This document shows, in pieces, positions 1 to 6,728 of a DNA stretch of 11,299 nucleotides (its first letter is position 1; the number at the start of each line of letters is the position of its first letter). Below the pieces are notes generated by a model, which saw only the letters and a program-made list of their open reading frames with translations, was not told the DNA's origin and made no database searches. The stretch lies in the NCBI GenBank assembly GCA_025350885.1, contig JANXXA010000124.1, positions 1-11,299 of the forward strand. The letters run 5' to 3'. Both the position numbers and the translations under genes were made by a program. This DNA comes from Phenylobacterium sp. (lineage in GTDB: Bacteria; Pseudomonadota; Alphaproteobacteria; Caulobacterales; Caulobacteraceae).

Positions 1-432
1 GACCAGGGTGACCGGCACCTTGCGGCCGCCCCAGCTGACGCCTTCCTTGGCGAGCGAGGCCACCAGCGGGCCGGGGCCGCGCCCGCCGACGGCGGCGGCC
101 AGCACCAGGATCTTGATATCGGGGTCCTCGCCGATCACCTGGCGCAGGGCGGCGCGGACGCTGTCGGCGTGCTTGATCAGGAATTCCGGCGCCTGGCCGG
201 TCTCGGCCAGCACCAGCGCCGCGGAGGTCTGGAGGATCGCCTCGGCCTCCTCGCGGGCCTGGCGCTCGATCTCCTCGCGCACGCCGGACCAGTGCTCGAA
301 ATATTCCGGCTCGATGACCCGAAGCAGGGCCACATGGCCGCCCGTGGACCGTGCACGGCGGCAGGCAAAGCGCAGCGCCGCCTGATATTCCGGCGTGTCG
401 TCGGCGACGACCAGGAACTTGCGCTGGCTCAT
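1..432 (-). CDS. Universal stress protein (UspA family), C-terminus cut by window edge
   Basis: The reading frame opens with ATG at 432-430 (MSQRKFLVVADDTPEYQAAL) and stays open to base 1, giving 144 residues; the stop lies outside the window. UspA domains are small alpha/beta nucleotide-binding proteins of the cytoplasm that are linked to stress survival. Visible family features are the first beta strand ending in an acidic pair (VVADDTPE, residues 8-15), a HVALLRVIEPEYFEHW segment (33-48), a helix rich in E and R, an ILVLAAAVGGRGPGPLV stretch (108-124) where the family carries its glycine-rich nucleotide loop, and a closing VPVTLV strand. Related proteins run to about 150-160 residues, so only a short tail should be missing. 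It follows trpS by 37 bases on the same strand and is probably cotranscribed. The upstream bases show no strong Shine-Dalgarno. Family assignment is solid; the specific role is unknown. Confidence 0.85.
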   Translation of the reverse strand, partial: MSQRKFLVVADDTPEYQAALRFACRRARSTGGHVALLRVIEPEYFEHWSGVREEIERQAREEAEAILQTSAALVLAETGQAPEFLIKHADSVRAALRQVIGEDPDIKILVLAAAVGGRGPGPLVASLAKEGVSWGGRKVPVTLV

Positions 433-469
433 CGGGGGACGGTGGCCGAGCTTCAGCGCGCGCGCAAGC

Positions 470-1504
470 TCAGCCCGCCCAGTAGCCGACGATGCGCTTG
501 ACCTCGGCCAGCGTCGGGGCAGCCACTTCGCGTGCGCGTTCGGCGCCGGCGCTCAGGGTCCGGTCGATCTCCGCGGGGTCGGCCAGCAGCCGGCGCATCG
601 CCTCGCCGATCGGCGCCATCACCGAGACCGCCAGGTCGGCGAGCTTCGGCTTGAACGCCCCGAAGCCCTGGCCGGCGAACTCGCTGAGCACGTCCTGCGC
701 CTCGCGGCCGGAGAGCGCGGCGTAGACGCCCACCAGGTTCAACGCCTCGGCGCGCCCGGCCAGGTCTTCGAGCCGTTCCGGCAGGACGTCGGCGTCGGTG
801 CGGGCCTTGCGGATTTTCTGGCTGATCGCGTCGGCGTCGTCGGTGAGGTTGATCCGTGAATTGTCCGAAGGGTCGGACTTGGACATCTTCACCGTCCCGT
901 CGCGCAGGGACATGATCCGCGCGCCCGGCCCTTGCGTCAGCGCCTCGGGCAGGGGGAAGAAGCCCTCGACGCCGAAGTCGTGGTTGAACTTGGCGGCAAT
1001 GTCGCGGGTGAGCTCCAGATGCTGGCGCTGGTCTTCCCCCACCGGCACGTGGGTGGCCTTGTAGATCAGGATGTCGGCCGCCTGCAGCACCGGATAGGTG
1101 TAGAGCCCGACGCTCTCGCGCTCCTTGTGCTTGCCGGCCTTGTCCTTGAACTGGGTCATCCGGTCGAGCCAGCCCAGGCGGGCCACGCAGTTGAACACCC
1201 AGGCGAGCTCGGCATGCGCCGGCACCGCCGACTGGGCGAAGATGGTGGCGACCTTGGGGTCCAGGCCGGTGGCCAGATAGGCCGCGGCGATCTCGCGCAC
1301 CTGCTGTTTCAGCTTGCCCGGGTCCTGCCAGGCGGTGATGGCGTGCAGATCGGCCACGAAGATGAAGGTCTCTGTCTCGTGCTGCAGGCGGGCGAATTTC
1401 ACCAGCGCGCCGAGGTAGTTGCCCAGGTGCAGGTCGCCGGACGGCTGCACGCCGGAGAGCACGCGCGGTTTGCCGGTAAAGGGGGCGGGAGCTGGGTCGG
1501 TCAT
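470..1504 (-). CDS. trpS: Tryptophanyl-tRNA synthetase
   Basis: This class Ic aminoacyl-tRNA synthetase charges tRNA-Trp with tryptophan using ATP, in the cytoplasm. The 344-residue product is close to the usual bacterial length of 330-350. The HIGH-type signature appears as [12 protein letters not shown] (residues 21-32, HLGN at 26-29), followed by FVADLHAIT (49-57), DRMTQFKDK (114-122), the tRNA/substrate loop with PVGEDQRQH (154-162) and a complete KMSKS loop (206-210). The start is ATG at 1504-1502 ([20 protein letters not shown]); the frame stays open a long way upstream, but that part is antiphase to murJ and has no family similarity. The stop is TGA at 472-470. It lies 35 bases downstream of murJ and 37 upstream of the stress gene, with no visible terminator on either side, so the three are likely one transcript. 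No key residue is missing. Confidence 0.97.
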   Translation of the reverse strand: MTDPAPAPFTGKPRVLSGVQPSGDLHLGNYLGALVKFARLQHETETFIFVADLHAITAWQDPGKLKQQVREIAAAYLATGLDPKVATIFAQSAVPAHAELAWVFNCVARLGWLDRMTQFKDKAGKHKERESVGLYTYPVLQAADILIYKATHVPVGEDQRQHLELTRDIAAKFNHDFGVEGFFPLPEALTQGPGARIMSLRDGTVKMSKSDPSDNSRINLTDDADAISQKIRKARTDADVLPERLEDLAGRAEALNLVGVYAALSGREAQDVLSEFAGQGFGAFKPKLADLAVSVMAPIGEAMRRLLADPAEIDRTLSAGAERAREVAAPTLAEVKRIVGYWAG

Positions 1505-1539
1505 CGGATCAGGCTTCTGAGGCTTGAGGACGTGACCCG

Positions 1540-3135
1540 TCAAGGCTGATCGGGCGTCTCGACGCTGACGTCGCCCCGGCGTCGCTGCAGCGCGGCGCGC
1601 GCCTCCGCCGGCGTCACGCCCCCGAAGGCGAACAGCAGCACGGGATAGAGCGCCGCGCCCGCCAGGCTGAGCAGCAGGATGGTGATCTCCTTGGCGTGCA
1701 GCGGTCCCAGGTGCGCGCCCGCGAACGGCGATTCCAGGATCGGACGGGCCTGGGCGGCCAACGCCAGCGCCCCGCCCAGGGCCGCCGAGGACAGGCCCAC
1801 CCGGACCATCTTGCCCCTGGCCCTGGCCGACGGGCGCCAGGTCTTCGTTGTCCAAAGCCACACGACCATCTGCGCGACGGTCAGCCAGGACGCCGCCGCG
1901 GTGGCGAGCGCGATGCCCTGGAAGCCGATGGTCTTGAACAGGATGATCCCCAGCGCCACGTTCACCGCCACCGAGAGCAGCGAATAGTTCATGGGCCGGC
2001 GTGTGTCGCCACGAGCGAAGAAGGCCGGCTGCAGGATCTTGATCAGCACAAAGGCCGGCAATCCCCAGCCGTAGTGGAACAGCAGGGCGGCCGAGGCCCG
2101 CGCATCGCTGACCGTGAAGGCGCCTTGCGTAAACAGCCCCTCGACCAGGTAGCCCGGCATGGCCATCAGGGCCGCCGCCGCCGGAAAGCTGAGCGCCAGG
2201 GCAAAGACAATGGCCTGGTCCATGGCGGCTTGCGCGTCTGAGCCGTCGTGCTTGTGCAGCGCCGTCGAAAGCCTGGGCAGCAGGGCCACCCCGATCGCCA
2301 CGCCCACCAGGCTCAAAGGCAGCTGGTAGAACCGCTCGGCGATGTTCAGCCACACCCGCATCCCCGGCACGCTGGAGGCCAGCATGGCGGAGATGAAGAT
2401 GTTGATCTGGGTGGCGCTCGAAGCGAGAACGCCGGGAACCATGCGACGCAGCAGGCCCTGGATCTCCGGTGTCAGCTTCAGATGCCGCGGATGGATGCGC
2501 GCGCCGCTGCGATGCGCGCCCCACCAGCAGAGCGCGCCTTGAGAAATCCCGGCGACGATCACCCCGCCCGAGGCGGCGTAGGCGGCCCGTGTCGGGTCGT
2601 GCTGCGGCAGCACCGCAGCCAGCATCACCACGTTCAGGATGGTCGGATAGAAACCATAGATGATGAAGCGGCCGCGCGCGGTGAGCACACCGGAGAACAG
2701 GCCCGCGATCACCATGCAGGGCAGGTAGGGCATGGTGATCTGGGTGAGGATCACCGCCAGCTTGAACTTCGCCGGATCGGCCAGGAAGCCGTAGGAATAG
2801 ACCCGCATCAGCCACGGCATGGTCAGCTGGCAGGCCACGGTGATGGCGACGGTCGCCGCGGCCATGGTGGCCAGCGCATCGGCGGCGAAACGGTCGGCGG
2901 CCTCGGCACCTTCGGACGCCAGCCGCTTGGCGTAGTCCGGGACGAAGGCCGCGGCGAAGGCGCCTTCGACGAACATCCGGCGGAACAGGTTCGGAAAGGC
3001 CAGGGCGGTATAGTAGGCGTCGCCGGCGATGTTGGCGCTGCCGCCCAGTTTGGCGGTGATCACCAGGTCGCGGGCCAGGCCCATGACCCGGCTGACCAGG
3101 GTCAGGGCCGCATAGATCGCCGACGAGCGCAGCAT
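1540..3135 (-). CDS. murJ: Lipid II flippase MurJ (MviN family)
   Basis: MurJ flips lipid II across the inner membrane for peptidoglycan synthesis; it is a MOP-superfamily integral membrane protein, usually with 14 helices. The protein opens [20 protein letters not shown] followed by ARD, matching the family N-terminus (E. coli begins MNLLKSL with SRVLGFARD). Further signatures are AFVPDYAKR after the second helix, a [19 protein letters not shown] segment, [19 protein letters not shown], and [14 protein letters not shown]. Many hydrophobic stretches continue to the end. Start choice: ATG 3135-3133 has AGAAGG eight bases upstream and gives 531 residues (E. coli 511). In-frame alternatives are GTG 3180 (546 residues), GTG 3207 and TTG 3219, which would add a proline/alanine/lysine-rich cytoplasmic tail; I see no ribosome site for them. 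The stop is TGA at 1542-1540. In relatives it normally follows glnD directly; here an inserted block separates them, so it should need its own promoter in 3136-3320. Confidence 0.95.
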   Translation of the reverse strand: MLRSSAIYAALTLVSRVMGLARDLVITAKLGGSANIAGDAYYTALAFPNLFRRMFVEGAFAAAFVPDYAKRLASEGAEAADRFAADALATMAAATVAITVACQLTMPWLMRVYSYGFLADPAKFKLAVILTQITMPYLPCMVIAGLFSGVLTARGRFIIYGFYPTILNVVMLAAVLPQHDPTRAAYAASGGVIVAGISQGALCWWGAHRSGARIHPRHLKLTPEIQGLLRRMVPGVLASSATQINIFISAMLASSVPGMRVWLNIAERFYQLPLSLVGVAIGVALLPRLSTALHKHDGSDAQAAMDQAIVFALALSFPAAAALMAMPGYLVEGLFTQGAFTVSDARASAALLFHYGWGLPAFVLIKILQPAFFARGDTRRPMNYSLLSVAVNVALGIILFKTIGFQGIALATAAASWLTVAQMVVWLWTTKTWRPSARARGKMVRVGLSSAALGGALALAAQARPILESPFAGAHLGPLHAKEITILLLSLAGAALYPVLLFAFGGVTPAEARAALQRRRGDVSVETPDQP

Positions 3136-3220
3136 GCCCGGGGCCTTCTTCACCGGTGCGGCGGGTTTTGCTTCGGTCACGGGGTCTCGGGGCGTCGGGC
3201 GACTCACGGGAGGCGGCAAA

Positions 3221-3231
3221 CTAGCGCGCGA
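3221..3231 (+). repeat. 11-bp direct repeat, left copy, at the edge of the accessory block
   Basis: CTAGCGCGCGA occurs here and identically at 9374-9384. The two copies bracket the block of sugar-metabolism genes that separates glnD from murJ. A neighbouring word CGCGCGATGC (3242-3251) also matches 9378-9387. The word is partly low-complexity GC, but it contains CTAG, a tetramer that is usually rare in bacterial DNA. Confidence 0.5.
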
Positions 3232-3262
3232 CGGCGCTCGGCGCGCGATGCAAATTGGCCCT
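3221..3262 (-). pseudogene. Possible vestige of the glnD 3' end upstream of murJ
   Basis: Read on the minus strand in the frame ending at TAG 3223-3221, the last codons give RANLHRAPSAVAR-stop. The intact GlnD in this window ends RGTLQRARASIAR-stop. Aligned without gaps, 7 of 13 residues agree, and the final 11 bases including the stop codon (TCGCGCGCTAG on the minus strand) are identical. Upstream of murJ is where glnD ends in genomes with glnD and murJ adjacent. I infer that this may be the ancestral or donor-derived glnD tail left when the sugar block arrived. The match is short and rich in Arg and Ala, which GC-rich DNA produces easily, so chance remains a real alternative. Similarity fades upstream of 3262. 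Confidence 0.35.
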
Positions 3263-3320
3263 GTCGGATCGGGACGCGCCGGGACGTCCTTGGATCGACA
3301 GCAAACAGATGGAGGGCCTC

Positions 3321-3674
3321 ATGGCCTATGTCGACGGGTTCCTGATCGCACTGCCAAAGGCCAACATCGAGGCCTACAAGACCTTCGCCAAGCTGGCCGG
3401 CGACGTCTGGATGGAGCATGGCGCGCTCTCCTATGTGGAGTGCCTTGCCGACGACGTGCCGATGGGCGAGCTGACTTCGTTTCCGCGCGCGGTGCAGGCC
3501 AAGGCGGACGAGGTCGTGGTGTTTTCCTGGGTGACCTACCGCTCGCGGGCCGAGCGCGATGCGATCATGGCCAAGGTGATGGCCGATCCGCGCCTCCCCC
3601 AGGATCCCTCGGCCATGCCGTTCGACGGCAAGCGGATGATCTTCGGCGGGTTCGAAGCCTTCATCGAGCTGTAG
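3321..3674 (+). CDS. DUF1428 family protein
   Basis: A 117-residue soluble protein of the DUF1428 family, whose members are about this length and have a dimeric alpha/beta ferredoxin-like fold; no enzymatic role is established. Family landmarks are the opening MAYVDGFLIALPKANIEAYK, the cysteine in SYVECLADDVPMGELTSFPR near the middle, VVVFSWVTYRSRAERD, KVMADPRLP, and the closing MPFDGKRMIFGGFEAFIEL. The start ATG 3321 is chosen because GGAGG (3311-3315) precedes it by five bases and because the family begins with MAYVDGF; an in-frame upstream ATG is not needed. There is no signal peptide. It diverges from murJ and converges on the DUF1080 gene with nine bases between stop codons. Whether it belongs functionally to the sugar cluster is not shown by the sequence. 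It is the only gene on the plus strand besides the transporter. Confidence 0.88.
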   Translation: MAYVDGFLIALPKANIEAYKTFAKLAGDVWMEHGALSYVECLADDVPMGELTSFPRAVQAKADEVVVFSWVTYRSRAERDAIMAKVMADPRLPQDPSAMPFDGKRMIFGGFEAFIEL

Positions 3675-3686
3675 GGCGCGGCCCTA
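3672..3686. terminator. Short perfect inverted repeat between two convergent stop codons, possible weak terminator
   Basis: TAGGGC (3672-3677), loop GCG, then GCCCTA (3681-3686) form a perfect six-pair hairpin. The first three bases are the TAG stop of the DUF1428 gene and the last three are the complement of the TAG stop of the DUF1080 gene. On the plus strand it is followed by TTTC; on the minus strand no T run follows. It is short for an intrinsic terminator, but it is the only hairpin in this nine-base convergent gap. Confidence 0.3.
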
Positions 3687-4388
3687 TTTCAGCAGCCGGA
3701 TCTTGAGGTTGCGGAACGCCACCTCATTGCCGTGGCATTGCAGCGCGATGGCGCCGGTCCGGCCGGAGGCGAACTGCGGCCACTGCCTGAACTTCGAGGC
3801 CGCCGCGCGCGCCTTGAAGTCGGCCGAGCCGATTTCGTAGTCGGCGACCTTCACCCCGTTCAGCCAGTGCTGGACGTGGCCGTGATCGACGACGATGCGG
3901 CCCTGGTTGAACTCGCCCGGCGGCCGGGTTGCGTCCGTGGTCGGGGCGTAGAGGGCATAGAGGCCGCCCGCCCGCTGCAGCGGCGGCTCGCCGTGGGCGT
4001 TGTCGAGAACCTGGTACTCCGGCCCGCTCTGATAGGTCTCGTCGCCGACCTCGATCACATGGAACATCACCCCGGAATTGCCCTTCGGCGCGATCTTCCA
4101 CTCGAAACTGAGCTCGAAATTCTCGTAAGAGCCCTTAGTGACCAAGTCCTTCGACGTCTTCGGATCGGGGCTGAGCGCGCCGTCCCTGACGCGCCAGCCG
4201 GCGTCAGGCGCGGGGGATTTGAAGCCCTTCCAGCCGGCGGTGGTCGCGCCGTCGAACAGCAGCCGCCAGCCATCGGCCTTCTCGGTCGCCGTCAGGGTGT
4301 TGGGCGCGGGCGCGGCCGTCGGTCGCTCGGCAGCCAGGGGGCCGCCGGCCAGGACGGTGAGGGTCAGCGCAAGGGCCAGGGCTTTCAT
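3684..4388 (-). CDS. Secreted DUF1080 protein, 3-keto-disaccharide hydrolase family
   Basis: The 234-residue product begins with a Sec-type signal peptide (MKALALALTLTVLAGGPLAA, likely cut near residue 20), so it should act in the periplasm. The mature part is one DUF1080 / 3keto-disac_hyd domain, a concanavalin-like beta sandwich. Hallmarks are WRLLFDG...GWKGF (41-56), NFELSFEWKIAPKGNSGVMF (90-109), SGPEYQVLDN (121-130), GGLYALYAP (141-149), GEFNQGRIVV (158-167), VQHWLNGVKVADYE (172-185) and a final GAIALQCHGNEVAFRNLKIR (212-231). Family members act on 3-keto-glycosides, cleaving the glycosidic bond after a dehydrogenase has oxidised C3. Its place directly after a GMC dehydrogenase and its small subunit fits that role; the substrate cannot be read from sequence. 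AGGA at 4399-4396 lies seven bases before ATG 4388 and overlaps the stop of the preceding gene, implying cotranslation. Confidence 0.9.
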   Translation of the reverse strand: MKALALALTLTVLAGGPLAAERPTAAPAPNTLTATEKADGWRLLFDGATTAGWKGFKSPAPDAGWRVRDGALSPDPKTSKDLVTKGSYENFELSFEWKIAPKGNSGVMFHVIEVGDETYQSGPEYQVLDNAHGEPPLQRAGGLYALYAPTTDATRPPGEFNQGRIVVDHGHVQHWLNGVKVADYEIGSADFKARAAASKFRQWPQFASGRTGAIALQCHGNEVAFRNLKIRLLK

Positions 4389-4397
4389 CAGGTTTTC

Positions 4398-5024
4398 CTA
4401 GAGGCCAAGTTTCTGCAGTTGCTGTTCCACCGCCGCCTTGACCTCGTCCGAGGGGCCTGGGTCCGAGGCGCGCGCGACATTGCCGATGTAGCCGATGTCC
4501 TTGAACCCGGCCTCGGTGGTGTAGTAGGCGCCGATCGTCAGCCGCCGGAATTTCTTCCAGAAAGCATGGGTCGCCGGGTCGCCTGAACCCGGCAGGGCGG
4601 CGAGCGCCGCAGCCCGCTCGGCCGCGCCCGCCTTGAGCACCAGGGCGTTCAGGCCGTTCATGATGATCGGCCGGTCGCGGAGCTGGTCCGGATAGGGCGC
4701 GCTCACCCATTCGTCGATGAAATCGGGCACGCCCAGTGCGCTGGCGGAAGGCGCGGCCCCGCTCGCCGGCAGGATGAAGTCGGCCAGGATGGCCGCGGTC
4801 TGCAGCTGCGCGGGGACCATGATCCGCGACCAGGGCGCGGGCTCCGGCTTGGCGAGCTTCGGGTCGGTGCCATATCCGCGCGTGCTGGGCTGGCCGCCAG
4901 TCTTGGGGCCATAGACCACCACGCCCGCGCCGACGGCCGTGGCCGCGCCGACCACCCCGATCCAGGTCAGCGCCGTGCGACGGTCGATCTTCGAGACGTA
5001 GGCTTGCGGGATCTGATCGCTCAT
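4398..5024 (-). CDS. Gluconate 2-dehydrogenase subunit 3 family protein, Tat-signal small subunit of the GMC dehydrogenase
   Basis: A 208-residue small subunit. Residues 14-19 (DRRTAL) form a twin-arginine motif with R15 and R16, followed by a hydrophobic segment (WIGVVGAATAVGAGVVV, 21-37), typical of Tat signals. The domain that follows has the family pattern: QTAAILADFILPAS (75-88), GVPDFIDEWVS (98-108), and the C-terminal block FWKKFRRLTIGAYYTTEAGF (155-174) ending GYIGN. In FAD-dependent glucose, gluconate and glucoside 3-dehydrogenases this subunit chaperones the flavoprotein and carries it through the Tat system, since the catalytic subunit has no signal of its own. Here the start ATG 5024-5022 overlaps the TGA stop of the GMC gene (ATGA, 5024-5021), indicating translational coupling and a stoichiometric complex. 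The order large-then-small subunit is seen in such operons. No haem-binding CxxCH is present in it. Confidence 0.88.
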   Translation of the reverse strand: MSDQIPQAYVSKIDRRTALTWIGVVGAATAVGAGVVVYGPKTGGQPSTRGYGTDPKLAKPEPAPWSRIMVPAQLQTAAILADFILPASGAAPSASALGVPDFIDEWVSAPYPDQLRDRPIIMNGLNALVLKAGAAERAAALAALPGSGDPATHAFWKKFRRLTIGAYYTTEAGFKDIGYIGNVARASDPGPSDEVKAAVEQQLQKLGL

Positions 5025-6724
5025 AGGGCCCCCTGTCTGGCCAGCGTCGCCAGGTTGTCGGCAGAGCGCCAGGCCAGCGCCAGGATGCTCAGCGTCGGGT
5101 TCTTGTCGGGGCTGGAGACCATGGTCGCCCCGTCCATGACGAAGAGGTTCTTGACCGCCCAGCTCTGGCCGTACTGGTTGACCACCGAGTCGGCGTCGTT
5201 GTGGCCCATGCGCGCGGTGCCGATCTCGTGGATCATCTCGCCGCCCTTGGAGATCGCCTTGCGCCCGTCAGTTTCCACGTGGCCCTCGGGTTTGCCGCCC
5301 AGCCTGTCGATCACCTCCAGGAAGGTCTTGACCGCGTGGGCGGCCTGGTTGGTCTCGTGCTCGCCCCACTTCCAGTGGAATCTCAGCACCGGGATGCCCC
5401 ACTTGTCCTTGGCGGTCGGGTCAATCTCGCAGTAGCAGTCATCGTTGGGGATCATCTCGCCACGGCCATCGAAGCCGATGGTCGAGCCGAAGCGGTGGCG
5501 CAGCGTTGCGCGCAGGTCGTCGCCGACGCTGGTGTCGTCATCGCGCAGCAGGCCCGCCATGCCCATGGACGGCATGTGCCGGCCGCCGCCGATCTCAATG
5601 TGGTAGCCGCGGGCGAAGCCCAGCGCCTTCTGCTGTTCATAGCCCCACCAGGGAATGTAGGTGTGCTGGGTGCCCTGGCCGTCGTCGTTGGTGGGCGGCA
5701 GGCCCTCCATGGCCGGGAAGCGGCCGGTAACGCCGGTGCCGACGCTGTCCATCAGGTAGCGGCCGACCATGCCGTGGGTGTTGCAGAGCCCGTTGGGGAA
5801 AAGCGAGCTCTTGGAGTTGAGCAGGATGCGCGCCGTCTCGCCGGAACCGGCGGCCAGGACGACCGACTTCGCCCTCACCGAATGGTGCTCGCCGGTCCTG
5901 CGGTCGACGTAGGATACGCCCTTGGCCTTGCCGGCTTTGTCGAGGTCGACGCCGTAGACCAGCGCGTTGGTGATGATCTTCAGATTGCCCGTCGCCATGG
6001 CCGGCGGCAGCAGCACGGTGGTCGACTGGAAGTTCGCGCCGATGGCGCAGCCGCGGCCGCAGGGGGTGGCGAAGACGCAGGTGTTGCGGCCTTCCATCTG
6101 GCCGGTGACCACCGCGCCGTGCATCGGGATCACCGGGATGCCCATGGCCTTGAAGGCGCGCGCGTAGAAGATCTCGAAGGCGCGGGGCGGGGCCGATTCC
6201 ATCAGGCAACCCGGGGGCGAGTCGGGCGTGTTCAGGAGGTTCCGCGCGGCCGCCGCGCCGGAGACCCCGATCAGCTTCTCGGTCTTGTCGTACCAGGGCG
6301 CCACGTCTTCGTAGGCGATGGGCCAGTCGTAGCCCAGGCCGTCGCGGGTCTTGGGCTTGAAGTCGAGCGGCCCGAACCTGAGCGCGATGCGGCCCCAGTG
6401 GTTGGTGCGCCCGCCCAGCATCCGCGGCCGCCACCAGATGAAGGGCTCCGACCCTTCCGCCACCGTGTAGGGCTCGTCTGGCACCTGCCAGCCGCCATCG
6501 ACGGTGGCGTCGTAGAAGCCGAAGGGCTTGTCCGGGGTGCCGACCCCGCGCAAGGGCGCCTCGGCGTTGGTATTGAACATCGGGGTCTCGGCCGCCGGGT
6601 CGTAGTGGCGTCCGGCCTCCAGCATCAAGACCTTCAGCCCCGACTTGGTGAGGTGATAGGCGCTCATCCCGCCGCCGGCCCCGGAGCCGACAATGATTAC
6701 GTCATAAGGTTCAGCCACGGCCAT
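5021..6724 (-). CDS. GMC family FAD-dependent dehydrogenase, catalytic subunit (probable sugar/glucoside 3-dehydrogenase)
   Basis: A 567-residue flavoprotein. The N-terminal FAD-binding Rossmann motif is IIVGSGAGGG (10-19), with a LMLEAGRHYD adenosine-ribose segment (33-42). GGRTNHWGR (104-112) matches the pyranose-oxidase-like flavin loop, and H109 sits where some relatives attach FAD covalently. C216, C222 and C226 are spaced C-x5-C-x3-C, the spacing of the [3Fe-4S] ligands known in the Burkholderia FAD glucose dehydrogenase. The C-terminal catalytic region has HEIGTARMG (499-507) and DKNPTLSI (540-547), giving the expected His499/Asn542 pair. There is no signal peptide, so export probably relies on the Tat-bearing subunit encoded next. 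AAGGA at 6736-6732 lies seven bases before ATG 6724. With DUF1080 in the operon, oxidation of a glycoside at C3 is the best guess; gluconate, sorbitol or another polyol remains possible. Confidence 0.9.
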   Translation of the reverse strand: MAVAEPYDVIIVGSGAGGGMSAYHLTKSGLKVLMLEAGRHYDPAAETPMFNTNAEAPLRGVGTPDKPFGFYDATVDGGWQVPDEPYTVAEGSEPFIWWRPRMLGGRTNHWGRIALRFGPLDFKPKTRDGLGYDWPIAYEDVAPWYDKTEKLIGVSGAAAARNLLNTPDSPPGCLMESAPPRAFEIFYARAFKAMGIPVIPMHGAVVTGQMEGRNTCVFATPCGRGCAIGANFQSTTVLLPPAMATGNLKIITNALVYGVDLDKAGKAKGVSYVDRRTGEHHSVRAKSVVLAAGSGETARILLNSKSSLFPNGLCNTHGMVGRYLMDSVGTGVTGRFPAMEGLPPTNDDGQGTQHTYIPWWGYEQQKALGFARGYHIEIGGGRHMPSMGMAGLLRDDDTSVGDDLRATLRHRFGSTIGFDGRGEMIPNDDCYCEIDPTAKDKWGIPVLRFHWKWGEHETNQAAHAVKTFLEVIDRLGGKPEGHVETDGRKAISKGGEMIHEIGTARMGHNDADSVVNQYGQSWAVKNLFVMDGATMVSSPDKNPTLSILALAWRSADNLATLARQGAL

Positions 6725-6728
6725 CAGC

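Larger units (their letters stand above)
3136..3320. promoter_or_regulatory. Divergent gap between murJ and the DUF1428 gene
   Basis: These 185 bases separate the minus-strand murJ start from the plus-strand DUF1428 start, so promoters for both must lie in or overlap it. I see no convincing -35/-10 pair in either direction. Short repeated words are present: GGGACG at 3271-3276 and 3281-3286, GGATCG at 3266-3271 and 3292-3297, and the palindrome GGACGTCC at 3282-3289. Part of the gap (3136-3219) could be coding if murJ starts upstream of the chosen ATG. The middle (3221-3262) resembles the end of glnD and is listed separately. The claim that it is regulatory rests on gene layout. Confidence 0.35.

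Noticed and set aside
432..470. Separate promoter or terminator between trpS and the stress gene
   Set aside because: Only 37 bases, with no hairpin, T run or promoter boxes that I can see.
1505..2815. Long open extension upstream of trpS in the same frame (437 codons)
   Set aside because: It lies entirely inside murJ in another frame, has no family similarity and has the Arg/Gly/Ala-rich composition of GC-rich shadow frames. trpS begins at ATG 1504 by family alignment.
2248..3345. Plus-strand open frame of 365 codons opposite murJ, running into the DUF1428 start
   Set aside because: Antisense to murJ, rich in His/Gly/Arg/Gln, no domain, no ribosome site of note.
3204..3419. Minus-strand 71-codon frame crossing the murJ/DUF1428 gap
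   Set aside because: Overlaps the DUF1428 coding sequence on the other strand and shows no family similarity.
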